Source of the DNA: JBOGVZ01 sp050692985
GTDB lineage: Bacteria > Actinomycetota > UBA4738 > CALAEC01
Direction of reading: 5' to 3'
Length of the DNA: 29,746 bases
NCBI GenBank assembly: GCA_050692985.1
Contig: JBOGVZ010000022.1
Coordinates: forward strand, 1-29,746
A program made the translations under genes and the position numbers. A model generated the notes under the pieces. The model did no database searches, was not told the origin of the DNA, and was given only the letters and a program-made list of their open reading frames with translations. Positions 7,276 through 15,128 of the stretch are shown here, one piece after another; position 1 is the first letter of the stretch; each line of letters begins with the position of its first letter.

Positions 7276-8094
7276 TCAGCGGGCCCGGCGCTTGGGCCGG
7301 AACGAGCCCCGCAGGTCGTCCTGGTTGAAGGCGCCGGGCGCCTCCCCCGTGGTGGCGAAGCGGTACAGCGCGGCGTTGAAGATGCCGGTCATGGCCGAGC
7401 CCACCGCCACCATCAGCCCCACGGCCAGGATGCCCACGACCACCCCGAGGGGAACCGAGATCGCGGCCAGGACCCCGGCCACCAGGAGAGCGGGCAGCGA
7501 CACCAGGAACACCGCCACTCCGATGGCGGCGTTCCCCACGAACGTCTCCCCCCACCGCTGTCGGAAGATGCCGGCGGAGCGCTTGATGCCGTCAACCACG
7601 CCCACCGGCTCGAACAGCAGCACCGGGACGACGAAGAACGTGACGACGCTCCAGGCCACGCCGATGATCGAGATCACGATGTTGCCGATGAAGCCGAATC
7701 GCTCCTCCAGCGACCTCAGGATCAGCCCCACGGTGGCCGAGATGGCCGCCCACCCGGCGATCTTCCCCACCTTCGAGGACGCCAGGCGCAACCCGTCCCG
7801 CACCGAGGGGTCGCCGCCCTGGAGCCGGATCGTGGCCGCCCCCACCACGGCGGCGTTGAAGAAGATGCCGATGAAGTACGCCACGAAGTAGAAGATCCCC
7901 AGCAGGACGTACTCGAGGGGGCCGGGTTCCTGCCGGTCGAAGAACCCGTTGGCCCATGCCGCTCCACCGAGGACGACCGTGGCCAGGGCGATGAACACGA
8001 ACGAGATGACCGGCAAGACCATGAGCTCCTTGTCAGACCTCAGGACCTGCCAGCTGGCTCCTAGGAGCCGGAAGCCGCGTGAGATCGATCCCAT
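7276..8094 (-). CDS. DUF6159-like multi-pass membrane protein
   Basis: A 272-residue protein starting MGSISRGFRLLGASWQVLRSDKELMVLPV, the typical opening of a family of uncharacterised membrane proteins (DUF6159, from memory). About six hydrophobic segments follow: VISFVFIALATVVLGG, YVLLGIFYFVAYFIGIFFNAAVVG, IAGWAAISATVGLILR, IVISIIGVAWSVVTFFVVPVLLF, and a long C-terminal pair around 205-245. The C-terminus is basic (FRPKRRAR) and cytosolic. The ATG at 8094 is preceded on the minus strand by GGAAGGGAGGGGGC, a strong ribosome binding site. It is convergent with pyrG and divergent from ald. No enzymatic motif is visible and no function can be assigned. Confidence 0.82.
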   Translation of the reverse strand: MGSISRGFRLLGASWQVLRSDKELMVLPVISFVFIALATVVLGGAAWANGFFDRQEPGPLEYVLLGIFYFVAYFIGIFFNAAVVGAATIRLQGGDPSVRDGLRLASSKVGKIAGWAAISATVGLILRSLEERFGFIGNIVISIIGVAWSVVTFFVVPVLLFEPVGVVDGIKRSAGIFRQRWGETFVGNAAIGVAVFLVSLPALLVAGVLAAISVPLGVVVGILAVGLMVAVGSAMTGIFNAALYRFATTGEAPGAFNQDDLRGSFRPKRRAR

Positions 8095-8126
8095 GCCCCC
8101 TCCCTTCCTTCCGTGGCTCGCCATCG

Positions 8127-8132
8127 AAGCTA
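8127..8132 (-). promoter_or_regulatory. -10 element TAGCTT for the DUF6159-like gene
   Basis: On the minus strand TAGCTT lies 32 bases before the ATG and matches TANNNT. It would give a leader of about 25 bases that includes the purine-rich ribosome binding site. Confidence 0.35.
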
Positions 8133-8166
8133 GCACCTCTGGGGGCGGGGCGGGGGAAGGCCGCGG

Positions 8167-8172
8167 TATCCT
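8167..8172 (+). promoter_or_regulatory. ald: -10 element TATCCT with a ~107-base leader before ald
   Basis: TATCCT matches TANNNT and would start transcription near 8180, leaving a leader of about 107 bases, unlike the short leaders elsewhere in the window. The leader is rich in runs of G (8187-8208) and C (8246-8251, 8265-8271) that can pair, and ends in a ribosome binding site (GAAGGAG) before the GTG. It resembles no riboswitch I know. Confidence 0.4.
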
Positions 8173-8286
8173 CAGGGACCGAGACCGGGGGGTCCGGGGG
8201 GAAGCTGGCCCCGAGGCACGGAAGCCGAGGGCGGATACGAGCGAACCCCCCTGTCGGGACGGCCGCCCCCCGGCGAAGGAGCCGGC

Positions 8287-9414
8287 GTGATCGTAGGCGT
8301 ACCACGGGAGGTCAAGGACAGCGAGTACCGGGTCGCCGTGACCCCCGCCGGAGTGCGGGAGCTCAGGTCCGCCGAACACGAGGTGCTGGTTGAGGCCGGG
8401 GCCGGAGAGGGGTCCGCGATCCCCGACGAGGCCTACCGGAAGTTCGGCGCCCAGGTGGTTCCCTCGGCCGGCGAGGTGTGGGGGTCCGCGGACCTCGTGC
8501 TGAAGGTGAAGGAACCCGTCCCCCAGGAGCACGAGCTCCTCCGGGAGGGCCAGGTGCTGTTCACCTACCTGCACCTGGCGGCCTCCCGTGAGCTGACCGA
8601 GACGCTGGCCAACCGGAAGGTCTCCGCGGTCGCCTACGAGACCGTCCAGCTCCCGGACGGCCGGCTTCCCCTGCTGGCCCCGATGAGCGAGGTGGCCGGG
8701 CGCATGGCCCCCCAGGTCGGGGCGCACTACCTCCAGCGGGAGAACGGAGGACGGGGGATCCTCCCGGGCGGGGTCTCCGGGGTCCACCCGGCCAGGGTGG
8801 TGGTCCTGGGAGCGGGGATGGCCGGGTCGAATGCCGCCTGGATCGCCGCGGGCATGGAGGCCGAGGTCGTCATCGTCGACCGCGACGTGGACAAGCTGCG
8901 GATGGTGGACCTCATCCACAAGGGCCGGATCCTCACCGTGACCAGCACCACGCTGGCCATCGAGCATCACGTCGCCCGGGCCGACCTGGTGATCGGGGCG
9001 GTGCTGGTCCCCGGCGCCAGGGCCCCGAAGCTGGTCACGGAGGAGATGGTGGCCGGGATGCGGCCGGGGTGCGTGGTCGTGGACATCTCGATCGACCAGG
9101 GAGGGTGCATCGAGACCTCCCGGATGACCACCCACTCGGACCCGACGTACCTGAAGCACGGCGTCGTCCACTACGGGGTGGGGAACATGCCCGGCGCCGT
9201 TCCCCGTACCTCCACGTACGCGCTCACGAACGTCACGCTGCCGTACGCCGTCGACATCGCCGGCCGCGGCCTGGAGGATGCCGCGCGGGACGATCCCACG
9301 CTGGCCCGAGGGGTGAACGTCTACGGCGGTGCGGTGACCAGCGCCCCGGTGGCGGAGGCCCACGGGATGGACCACACGCCGCTCCCCTCGCTCATCCCCG
9401 GGGCGTCCGGCTGA
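8287..9414 (+). CDS. ald: Alanine dehydrogenase
   Basis: Alanine dehydrogenase interconverts L-alanine and pyruvate plus ammonia using NAD(H). The 375-residue length is standard. Landmarks are the N-terminal IVGVPREVKDSEYRVAVTPAGV, the substrate Lys in LVLKVKEP, LAPMSEVAGRMAPQVGA, and the Rossmann motif VVVLGAGMAGSNAA (about 172-185) followed by the acidic end of beta-2, VIVDRD. The catalytic Asp lies in VVVDISIDQGGC and the C-terminal part has HYGVGNMPGAVPRTSTYALTN. GTG 8287 is preceded by GAAGGAG with a 6-base gap. It lies eight bases ahead of xerD. The pyrG-ald-xerD neighbourhood recurs in Actinomycetota. Confidence 0.96.
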   Translation: MIVGVPREVKDSEYRVAVTPAGVRELRSAEHEVLVEAGAGEGSAIPDEAYRKFGAQVVPSAGEVWGSADLVLKVKEPVPQEHELLREGQVLFTYLHLAASRELTETLANRKVSAVAYETVQLPDGRLPLLAPMSEVAGRMAPQVGAHYLQRENGGRGILPGGVSGVHPARVVVLGAGMAGSNAAWIAAGMEAEVVIVDRDVDKLRMVDLIHKGRILTVTSTTLAIEHHVARADLVIGAVLVPGARAPKLVTEEMVAGMRPGCVVVDISIDQGGCIETSRMTTHSDPTYLKHGVVHYGVGNMPGAVPRTSTYALTNVTLPYAVDIAGRGLEDAARDDPTLARGVNVYGGAVTSAPVAEAHGMDHTPLPSLIPGASG

Positions 9415-9421
9415 GCCACCG

Positions 9422-10408
9422 GTGAGCCCCTCCGACCCGATCCAGCGATTCCTGGACTACCTCACGGTGGAGCGGGGGCTCTCCCCGAACACGGTGGATG
9501 CCTACCGGCGGGACCTGGGTCGGTACGCCGCGTTCGTGGCCGAACGCGGCGTGGGGGATCCGGCGGGGGCGGGAGAGGAAGACATCGCCGGGTTCGTGGC
9601 CCACCTGTCGGGGACCCAGTACGCGCCGGGGAAGGGCTACCGGGCCTCGTCCGTGGCCCGGGCCCTGGCCGCGGTCCGGTCCTTCCACCGGTTCCTGGTG
9701 CGGGAGGGGGAGACCGACGCCGACCCCGCCGAGGGGGTGGCCCGCCCCAAGGTGCCTCGCAACCTGCCCAGGCCGCTCACCGTGGACGAGGTCGCCGCCC
9801 TCGTGGCGGCTCCCGGCGAGGACGGCCCCACGGCCCTTCGCGACCGAGCCATCCTGGAGACGCTGTACGGGGCCGGTCTCCGCATCTCCGAGCTGGTGGC
9901 CCTCGACGTGGACGACGTGGACCTCGATGAGGGCAGCGTCCGGGCGCTGGGGAAGGGCTCCAAGCAACGGGTGGTTCCGCTGGGGCGCTACGGCGTGCGG
10001 GCCCTGGAGGCCTACCTGCGGCGGACCCGGCCCGCGCTTGCCCGCTCGAACTCCAAGGGGGCGCTGTTCCTCAATCGCCGGGGAGGCCGTCTCACCCGCC
10101 AGGGCAGCACGAACATCATCAAGGCCATGGCGAAGCGGGCGGGGATCGAGAAGCGCGTCACACCCCACATGCTGCGGCACTCGTTCGCCACGCACCTGCT
10201 CGAAGGAGGCGCGGACGTGCGGGTGGTCCAGGAGCTCCTGGGCCACGCCAGCGTGGCCACCACGCAGATCTACACGCTGGTGACCAAGGATCGCCTCCGG
10301 GACGTGTACTTCTCCTCGCATCCCCGGGCCCGGAGCGGCACCGGGCCATCCGGCAAGCGCGCCGGGCGCGGAGCCCGCCGTCCGGCCGGGGGCGAGCGAG
10401 CCGGATGA
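9422..10408 (+). CDS. xerD: Site-specific tyrosine recombinase XerD
   Basis: XerD, working with XerC or alone, resolves chromosome dimers at dif. The 328-residue product has the N-terminal SAM-like DNA-binding domain (IQRFLDYLTVERGLSPNTVDAYRRDL) and a complete catalytic domain: Arg in GAGLRISEL (about 152), Lys in GKGSKQR, HxxR in HMLRHSFATHLL (about 249-252), and LGHASVATTQIY with the second His and the Tyr nucleophile (about 274 and 283). The C-terminus has a basic Arg/Gly-rich tail of about 35 residues beyond the usual end. GTG 9422 sits close behind ald. Its chromosomal context with scpAB downstream supports the housekeeping Xer enzyme rather than a phage integrase. Confidence 0.93.
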   Translation: MSPSDPIQRFLDYLTVERGLSPNTVDAYRRDLGRYAAFVAERGVGDPAGAGEEDIAGFVAHLSGTQYAPGKGYRASSVARALAAVRSFHRFLVREGETDADPAEGVARPKVPRNLPRPLTVDEVAALVAAPGEDGPTALRDRAILETLYGAGLRISELVALDVDDVDLDEGSVRALGKGSKQRVVPLGRYGVRALEAYLRRTRPALARSNSKGALFLNRRGGRLTRQGSTNIIKAMAKRAGIEKRVTPHMLRHSFATHLLEGGADVRVVQELLGHASVATTQIYTLVTKDRLRDVYFSSHPRARSGTGPSGKRAGRGARRPAGGERAG

Positions 10409-11583
10409 AGGTCCTCCTGTTGGTGTGCGACTCCTTCGGCGTGGGAGCGGCTCCCGATGCCCCGGCGTACGGGGACGAAGGGGCCGACACGATCGGGAAC
10501 ACGGCCCGAGCCGTGGGCGGGATCGATGCCCCGAACCTGGCCGACCTCGGCCTGGGCCTGCTGACGGAGGCGCCGGGGATCCCGCCGGGGGCCGGGGCGG
10601 GAACGGCCCACGGGACGGCCACGGAGCGCTCGGCCGGCAACGACACCACCACGGGCCACTGGGAGATCTGCGGGCTGATCCTTGACCGGCCGTTCCCCAC
10701 CTACCCGGACGGGTTCCCTCCCGAGGTGATCGAACCCTTCGAGCGGGCCATCGGCCTGGAGGTGCTGGGGAACCGGCCCGCCTCGGGGACCGACATCATC
10801 GAGGAGCTCGGCGAGGAGCACTTCGGCACCGGCCGGCCGATCGTGTACACGAGCGGGGACTCGGTGTTCCAGATCGCCATCCACAAGGACGTGGTGCCCC
10901 TGGACACGCTGTACGAGTGGTGCCGGGTGGCCCGGGGGATCCTGGACGGGGAGCACCGGGTGGGCCGGGTCATCGCCCGCCCGTTCGTCGGGCGGCCCGG
11001 GGCGTTCACCCGGACCCACGAGCGGCGGGACTACTCGGTCGAGCCGCCCGGCCCCACCTACCTCGACCGGATCCGAGACGGCGGCGTCCCGGTCTACGGG
11101 GTGGGGAAGATCCCGGACATCTTCGCCGGGCGGGGCCTCACGGAGTCGCGGCACACCGAGTCCAACGACCATGGGGTGGACGTCACGATCGAGTACCTGC
11201 GCCGCGGCCCCGATCTGCTGGTGTTCACGAACCTGGTGGACTTCGACACGAAGTACGGGCATCGCAGCGATCCGCCCGGGTACGCCCGGTGCGTGGAGGA
11301 CTTCGATCGCCGGCTGCCGGAGCTGCGGGCGGCGGTGGGGGAGCGGGGTGTGCTCGTCCTGACCGGCGACCACGGGTGCGACCCCACCGACGAGTCCACG
11401 GACCACACCCGGGAGCGCACCCCGGTGCTGGTTGCCGGCGGCGGTCTGGGGTCGCGCGATCCGGTGGACCTCGGCACCCGGGCGACCTTCGCCGACATCG
11501 GGGCCACCGTGGCCCACCTGTTCGGCATCGGCGACGACCACCTGGCCGGGGCTTCCTTCGCCCCGGAGCTGGGCCTCAGGTGA
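10405..11583 (+). CDS. deoB: Phosphopentomutase
   Basis: Phosphopentomutase interconverts (deoxy)ribose 1-phosphate and 5-phosphate, linking nucleoside phosphorolysis to central carbon metabolism. The 392-residue product belongs to the alkaline-phosphatase superfamily: metal-site Asp in VCDSFGVGAAPDA, the phosphorylated Thr region GNDTTTGHWEI (about 75-85), SGDSVFQIA, and the second metal cluster in LVFTNLVDFDTKYGHR and LTGDHGCDPT with TDHTRERTPVLV. It starts at an ATG overlapping the xerD stop and ends in a GTGA overlap with the pyrimidine-nucleoside phosphorylase gene, whose product makes its substrate. Confidence 0.96.
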   Translation: MKVLLLVCDSFGVGAAPDAPAYGDEGADTIGNTARAVGGIDAPNLADLGLGLLTEAPGIPPGAGAGTAHGTATERSAGNDTTTGHWEICGLILDRPFPTYPDGFPPEVIEPFERAIGLEVLGNRPASGTDIIEELGEEHFGTGRPIVYTSGDSVFQIAIHKDVVPLDTLYEWCRVARGILDGEHRVGRVIARPFVGRPGAFTRTHERRDYSVEPPGPTYLDRIRDGGVPVYGVGKIPDIFAGRGLTESRHTESNDHGVDVTIEYLRRGPDLLVFTNLVDFDTKYGHRSDPPGYARCVEDFDRRLPELRAAVGERGVLVLTGDHGCDPTDESTDHTRERTPVLVAGGGLGSRDPVDLGTRATFADIGATVAHLFGIGDDHLAGASFAPELGLR

Positions 11584-12905
11584 GCTCGGCCGAGGCCCGG
11601 GAGGCGGTGGCCCGCAAGCGCGACGGTCATCGTCTGAGCGAGGAGGAGATCCGGGCGGTGGTGCTCGGGTACGCCCGGGAGGAGGTCCCGGACTACCTGG
11701 CCGCGGCGTTCCTGATGGCCTCGTTCATCCGGGGCCTGGACGACGACGAGACCGTGGCCCTGACCCGGGCCATGGTGGAGTCCGGGATCACCCTTCCGCT
11801 GGCCGGCGTGTCCCGCCCCAAGGTGGACAAGCACTCCACCGGCGGCGTGGCCGACGGGGTGACGCTGGTGTTCGCCCCCATGGCCGCGGCGCTAGGGCTG
11901 GCCGTGGCCAAGCTGTCCGGGCGTGGGCTGGGGCACACGGGGGGAACGCTCGACAAGCTCGAGTCGATCCCCGGGCTGCGCACGGACCTCGGGCCGGAGG
12001 ACCTGGAGCGCCAGGTGGAGGAGGTCGGGTGCGCGGTGGCCGCCCAGACGAAGGACCTGATCCCGGCCGACGGCGCCCTGTACGCGCTCCGCGACGCCAC
12101 GGCCACCGTTCCCAGCGTTCCCCTGATCGCCGCCAGCGTCATGAGCAAGAAGCTGGCGGTGGGGACCGATCTCATCCTGCTCGACGTGAAGGCCGGGAGC
12201 GGCGCGTTCATGAAGACCCCGGAGGATGCCGCCGACCTGGCCAGGGCCTGCGTGGAGCTGGCCCGGGGGTGGGGCCGGCGTGCCAGGGCGGCGGTGACCG
12301 ACATGTCCCAGCCCCTCGGGGAGGCGGTGGGCAACGCGCTCGACATCGTGGAGGCGGTCCAGGTGCTGCGGGGGGAGCGAACGGGACGCCTGGCCGAGCT
12401 CTCGGTGGCCTTCGCCGCGGCCGCGCTGGAGTCGCTCCTGGACGCCTCGGCCGAGGAGGCTCGGCTCCGGGCCGAGGGGGTCCTGTCCTCGGGAGAGGCG
12501 GCCGAGGCCTTCCGGCGGATGGTCGAGGCCCAGGGGGGAGACCCCCGGGTGGTGGACGATCCCGGCGGCGTCCTGCCGCGAGCCCCGGTGGTGGTCCCCC
12601 TGGAGGCCGACCGGTCCGGTTTCCTGGCCGCGGTGGAGGCCGAGGAGATCGGCAGGGCCGCGGTGGCCCTGGGCGCCGGACGGGCCCGGAAGGGCGACCC
12701 CATCGACCCCGCGGTGGGCATCGTGATCCGACCGAAGATCGGCGACCGGGTGGGGCCCGGCGAGCCGATCGGCGAGATCCACGCCCGGGACGAGGACGCC
12801 GCCCGGTCCGCCGGCCGCCGCGTGCTCGAGACGCTGACCGTCTCCGAGGAGGGGGTGGAGCCTCCCCCGCTCGTGTACGGATGGCGGGAAGGCAGGACGA
12901 CGTGA
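11580..12905 (+). CDS. deoA: Thymidine / pyrimidine-nucleoside phosphorylase
   Basis: This enzyme splits thymidine or uridine with phosphate into base and (deoxy)ribose 1-phosphate, which DeoB then converts. The 441-residue product shows the family signature SGRGLGHTGGTLDKLESIPG (about 115-134), the active-site DKHSTGGV phosphate loop (about 83), and the substrate region SVMSKKLAVGTDLILLDVKAGSGAFMK. The C-terminal alpha/beta domain (about 340-441) is complete. GTG 11580 overlaps the deoB stop; an AGG-rich stretch lies just upstream. DeoA-type (thymidine only) and Pdp-type (thymidine and uridine) cannot be told apart from what I can see, so the symbol is a family label. Confidence 0.92.
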   Translation: MSSAEAREAVARKRDGHRLSEEEIRAVVLGYAREEVPDYLAAAFLMASFIRGLDDDETVALTRAMVESGITLPLAGVSRPKVDKHSTGGVADGVTLVFAPMAAALGLAVAKLSGRGLGHTGGTLDKLESIPGLRTDLGPEDLERQVEEVGCAVAAQTKDLIPADGALYALRDATATVPSVPLIAASVMSKKLAVGTDLILLDVKAGSGAFMKTPEDAADLARACVELARGWGRRARAAVTDMSQPLGEAVGNALDIVEAVQVLRGERTGRLAELSVAFAAAALESLLDASAEEARLRAEGVLSSGEAAEAFRRMVEAQGGDPRVVDDPGGVLPRAPVVVPLEADRSGFLAAVEAEEIGRAAVALGAGRARKGDPIDPAVGIVIRPKIGDRVGPGEPIGEIHARDEDAARSAGRRVLETLTVSEEGVEPPPLVYGWREGRTT

Positions 12906-13543
12906 GCTTCGACTGGCTCCTCGCCATGTTCCTGGTGGCCTCGCTGGCGCCGGGGATCATCCTCCACGAGGTCAGCCACGGGCTGGTGGCCTCGTGGTTC
13001 GGTGACCCCACCGCCCGGGAGGCGGGGCGGCTGAGCCTGAACCCGATCCGGCACGTGGACCCCTTCGGGACCGTGGTCCTCCCGGGACTGCTGATCGGGC
13101 TGGTCGCCGCCGGGGTGGGCAGCGGGGTGGTGTTCGGCTACGCGAAGCCCGTGCCGGTCTCGGCCAACCGGCTCCGGAAGCCGCATCAGCACATGATTTG
13201 GATCTCGCTGGCCGGCCCGGCCACGAACCTCCTGCTGGCCGTGCTGGCTGCCGTGGTGATCCGGGTGGGCGCTCCGTTCGGGTCCCTTCGGGTGGCCCAG
13301 TTCCTGGGGATATGGATCTTCCTGAACGCGGTCCTGCTGGTGATCAACATGCTGCCGCTGCCGCCGCTGGACGGGTCGTCGGTGGTGGCCCGGTTCCTCC
13401 CCGCCCCGGCCCGCCGCGCCTACCTGGCGGCGGCACCCTACGGCATGGTCGTGTTCCTCCTGCTGGTGTTCATAGTGCCGGGGTTCCTCCTGAGGATCGT
13501 GGATCCCCTGGTGGACGGCCTGCTCCGGTTCCTGGTGGGCTGA
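12902..13543 (+). CDS. Site-2 protease family (M50) membrane metalloprotease, copy 1
   Basis: A 213-residue intramembrane zinc protease. The first membrane helix carries the HExxH motif in PGIILHEVSHGLVA (H22, E23, H26), and the third metal ligand lies in LPLPPLDGSSV (Asp near 159), the NPDG-like motif of group III S2P enzymes. About five hydrophobic segments are visible. It contains no PDZ or CBS domain, so the substrate, often an anti-sigma factor or a remnant signal peptide, cannot be predicted. GTG 12902 overlaps the phosphorylase stop. It is a tandem paralogue of the next gene, with the same GRLxLNPxRHxDPxGTV block. Confidence 0.9.
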   Translation: MSFDWLLAMFLVASLAPGIILHEVSHGLVASWFGDPTAREAGRLSLNPIRHVDPFGTVVLPGLLIGLVAAGVGSGVVFGYAKPVPVSANRLRKPHQHMIWISLAGPATNLLLAVLAAVVIRVGAPFGSLRVAQFLGIWIFLNAVLLVINMLPLPPLDGSSVVARFLPAPARRAYLAAAPYGMVVFLLLVFIVPGFLLRIVDPLVDGLLRFLVG

Positions 13544-13597
13544 GGAGTGGTGCTCTCGTTCGGGCACCGGACGGGCGGCATGGAAGAATACCGGTCC

Positions 13598-13624
13598 GTG
13601 ACCCGCCTCCGACTCGGCGCATGA
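13598..13624 (+). CDS. 8-codon upstream ORF coupled to the second site-2 protease
   Basis: GTG 13598 opens VTRLRLGA; its TGA (13622-13624) overlaps the ATG of the protease gene as ATGA. A weak -10-like AAGAAT (13584-13589) lies eight bases upstream. The protease ATG has no Shine-Dalgarno sequence in front (CTCCGACTCGGCGC), so it would need re-initiation. The arrangement repeats the one at 3104-3139. Translation is inferred. Confidence 0.25.
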   Translation: MTRLRLGA

Positions 13625-14268
13625 TCAACTTCGCTCCGCTGGACACGCTGTTCGTGATCGTGGCCCTGGTGCCGGCGATCATCCTCCACGAGCTGAGCCA
13701 CGGGATCGTGGCCGACCGGATGGGGGACATCACCCCACGGGTGAACGGGCGGCTGACCCTGAACCCGGCCCGCCACATCGACCCGGTGGGGACCGTGATC
13801 GTCCCGGCCCTCCTGCTGCTGCCGGTGCTGTTCGGCCGGAGCGCTCCGTTCTCCTTCGGGTACGCCAAGCCGATGCCGATCAACCGGGCCAACCTCAAGA
13901 ACCCGGATCGGCAGATCGTGTGGATCTCGGTGGCGGGCCCGCTCACGAACCTGGCCGTGGCCATCCTGGGGGCCCTGGTGCTGCGGGTCACCGGGGCCCT
14001 CCCCGGGAGCCTGCTGTTCCGGCTCTTCGACATCTGGGTGCTGATCAACGTGTTCCTGGCGGTGTTCCACCTGTTCCCCATCCCGCCCCTGGACGGGTCG
14101 AAGGTGCTGGCCGTGTACCTGCCGGAGCGGGCCCGGAGGGTGTTCGAGAACCTGGAGCCGTACGGCCCCCTGTTCGTGCTGCTGATCCTGTTCCTCCTGC
14201 CCACCCCGATCCTGGGGCTGGTCAGCGCCGCCGCCGACGGGCTCCGCAGCCTGCTGGTGGGGGTGTAG
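13621..14268 (+). CDS. Site-2 protease family (M50) membrane metalloprotease, copy 2
   Basis: A 215-residue paralogue of the gene 77 bases upstream. It keeps HExxH in PAIILHELSHGIVA (H23, E24, H27), the block GRLTLNPARHIDPVGTV, FGYAKPMPIN, and the distal metal ligand in FPIPPLDGSKVLAVYLP. About five membrane segments. The conserved active sites argue that both copies are functional zinc proteases, with divergence concentrated in the loops that would contact substrate. ATG 13621 is chosen because it directly precedes the first helix; no ribosome binding site is visible, see the micro-ORF. It sits just ahead of scpA. Confidence 0.9.
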   Translation: MINFAPLDTLFVIVALVPAIILHELSHGIVADRMGDITPRVNGRLTLNPARHIDPVGTVIVPALLLLPVLFGRSAPFSFGYAKPMPINRANLKNPDRQIVWISVAGPLTNLAVAILGALVLRVTGALPGSLLFRLFDIWVLINVFLAVFHLFPIPPLDGSKVLAVYLPERARRVFENLEPYGPLFVLLILFLLPTPILGLVSAAADGLRSLLVGV

Positions 14269-14303
14269 GCGGCCGGATGATTGAGGCCCCCCGGGGGCCG
14301 CGC

Positions 14304-14309
14304 TACGAT
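14304..14309 (+). promoter_or_regulatory. scpA: -10 element TACGAT upstream of scpA
   Basis: TACGAT matches TANNNT and lies about 75 bases before the scpA ATG, in the only sizeable gap (14269-14384) of this gene run. It is the likely promoter for scpA-scpB-rluB-cmk/der. Confidence 0.45.
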
Positions 14310-14384
14310 GGCGGGCATCGAACGGCAGGTGATCCCAGGCGCCGGTTCCGGGGCCCGGCGCGGGCCGGCCCCCGACTCCTGACC

Positions 14385-15128
14385 ATGGATGAGGATCGGA
14401 TGCTGGCACGGGTGGGGGAGTTCCCGGTGGAGCTCCCCGTGTTCCGTGGGCCCTTCCGCGTCCTGGCCGACCTGATCCTGGAGCGCCAGGTCGATGTGTG
14501 CGACGTCCCCGTGGCCCGGGTGACGGAGGACTTCCTGGCGCGGGCCGAGGAGGCCGAGGGGTGGACGCTGGAAGAGGCCACGTGGTTCCTGGCGATCTGC
14601 ACGGTCCTGCTCGAGCTCAAGGTCCGGCGGCTGTTCCCCGGGCGGGAGGAGTCCGACGAGGAAGATCTGTTGGGCGCCTCGCCCGACCTGGCGTACGCCC
14701 GGAGCCTGGAGCTGGCCGCCTTCCGGAAGATGGCGGGCCGGCTGTCCGAGCTGTTCGAGGAGGGGGCCCGGTTCATCGCCCGGGACGTCGGGCCGGCCGA
14801 GGAGTTCGCCGGCCTGTACCCCGATCCCATGGAGCGGGTCACCCCCGAGGCCCTGGCCGAGGCGGCCGCGGCGCTGCTCCGGCCGCCCCGCATCGACCTG
14901 TCGCACGTGGCCCCGATCCGGGCCTCGGTGGCCGACGCCCTGGAGAGCGTTCGGCGGCGCCTGGCCCGGCGGCGGGAGTCTCGGTTCCGCGACCTGGTTA
15001 CGGACTGCCGCGAGCGCATCCAGGTGGTGGTGCGGTTCCTGGCCCTCCTGGAGCTCCACGCGGAGGGGCGGGTGGCCCTGCGCCAGGCGCAGACGTTCGG
15101 CGACATCGAGGTGAGGTGGGAGGGATGA
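14385..15128 (+). CDS. scpA: Segregation and condensation protein A
   Basis: ScpA is the kleisin that bridges SMC heads and ScpB in the bacterial condensin. The 247-residue product shows the family's N-terminal FPVELPVFRGPFRVLADLILERQVDVCDVPVARVTEDFL, an acidic middle, and the C-terminal winged-helix segment ending VVVRFLALLELHAEGRVALRQAQTFGDIEV, which contacts the SMC head. Two starts are plausible: ATG 14385, used here, with no ribosome binding site, and ATG 14400, preceded by GATGAGGA and closer to the usual N-terminus. ScpB follows with an ATGA overlap, giving stoichiometric coupling. No parA gene is seen beside it. Confidence 0.93.
   Translation: MDEDRMLARVGEFPVELPVFRGPFRVLADLILERQVDVCDVPVARVTEDFLARAEEAEGWTLEEATWFLAICTVLLELKVRRLFPGREESDEEDLLGASPDLAYARSLELAAFRKMAGRLSELFEEGARFIARDVGPAEEFAGLYPDPMERVTPEALAEAAAALLRPPRIDLSHVAPIRASVADALESVRRRLARRRESRFRDLVTDCRERIQVVVRFLALLELHAEGRVALRQAQTFGDIEVRWEG

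Noticed and set aside
9422..10408. XerD as a phage integrase
   Set aside because: It has the housekeeping Xer layout and sits in the conserved ald-xerD-scpAB neighbourhood.
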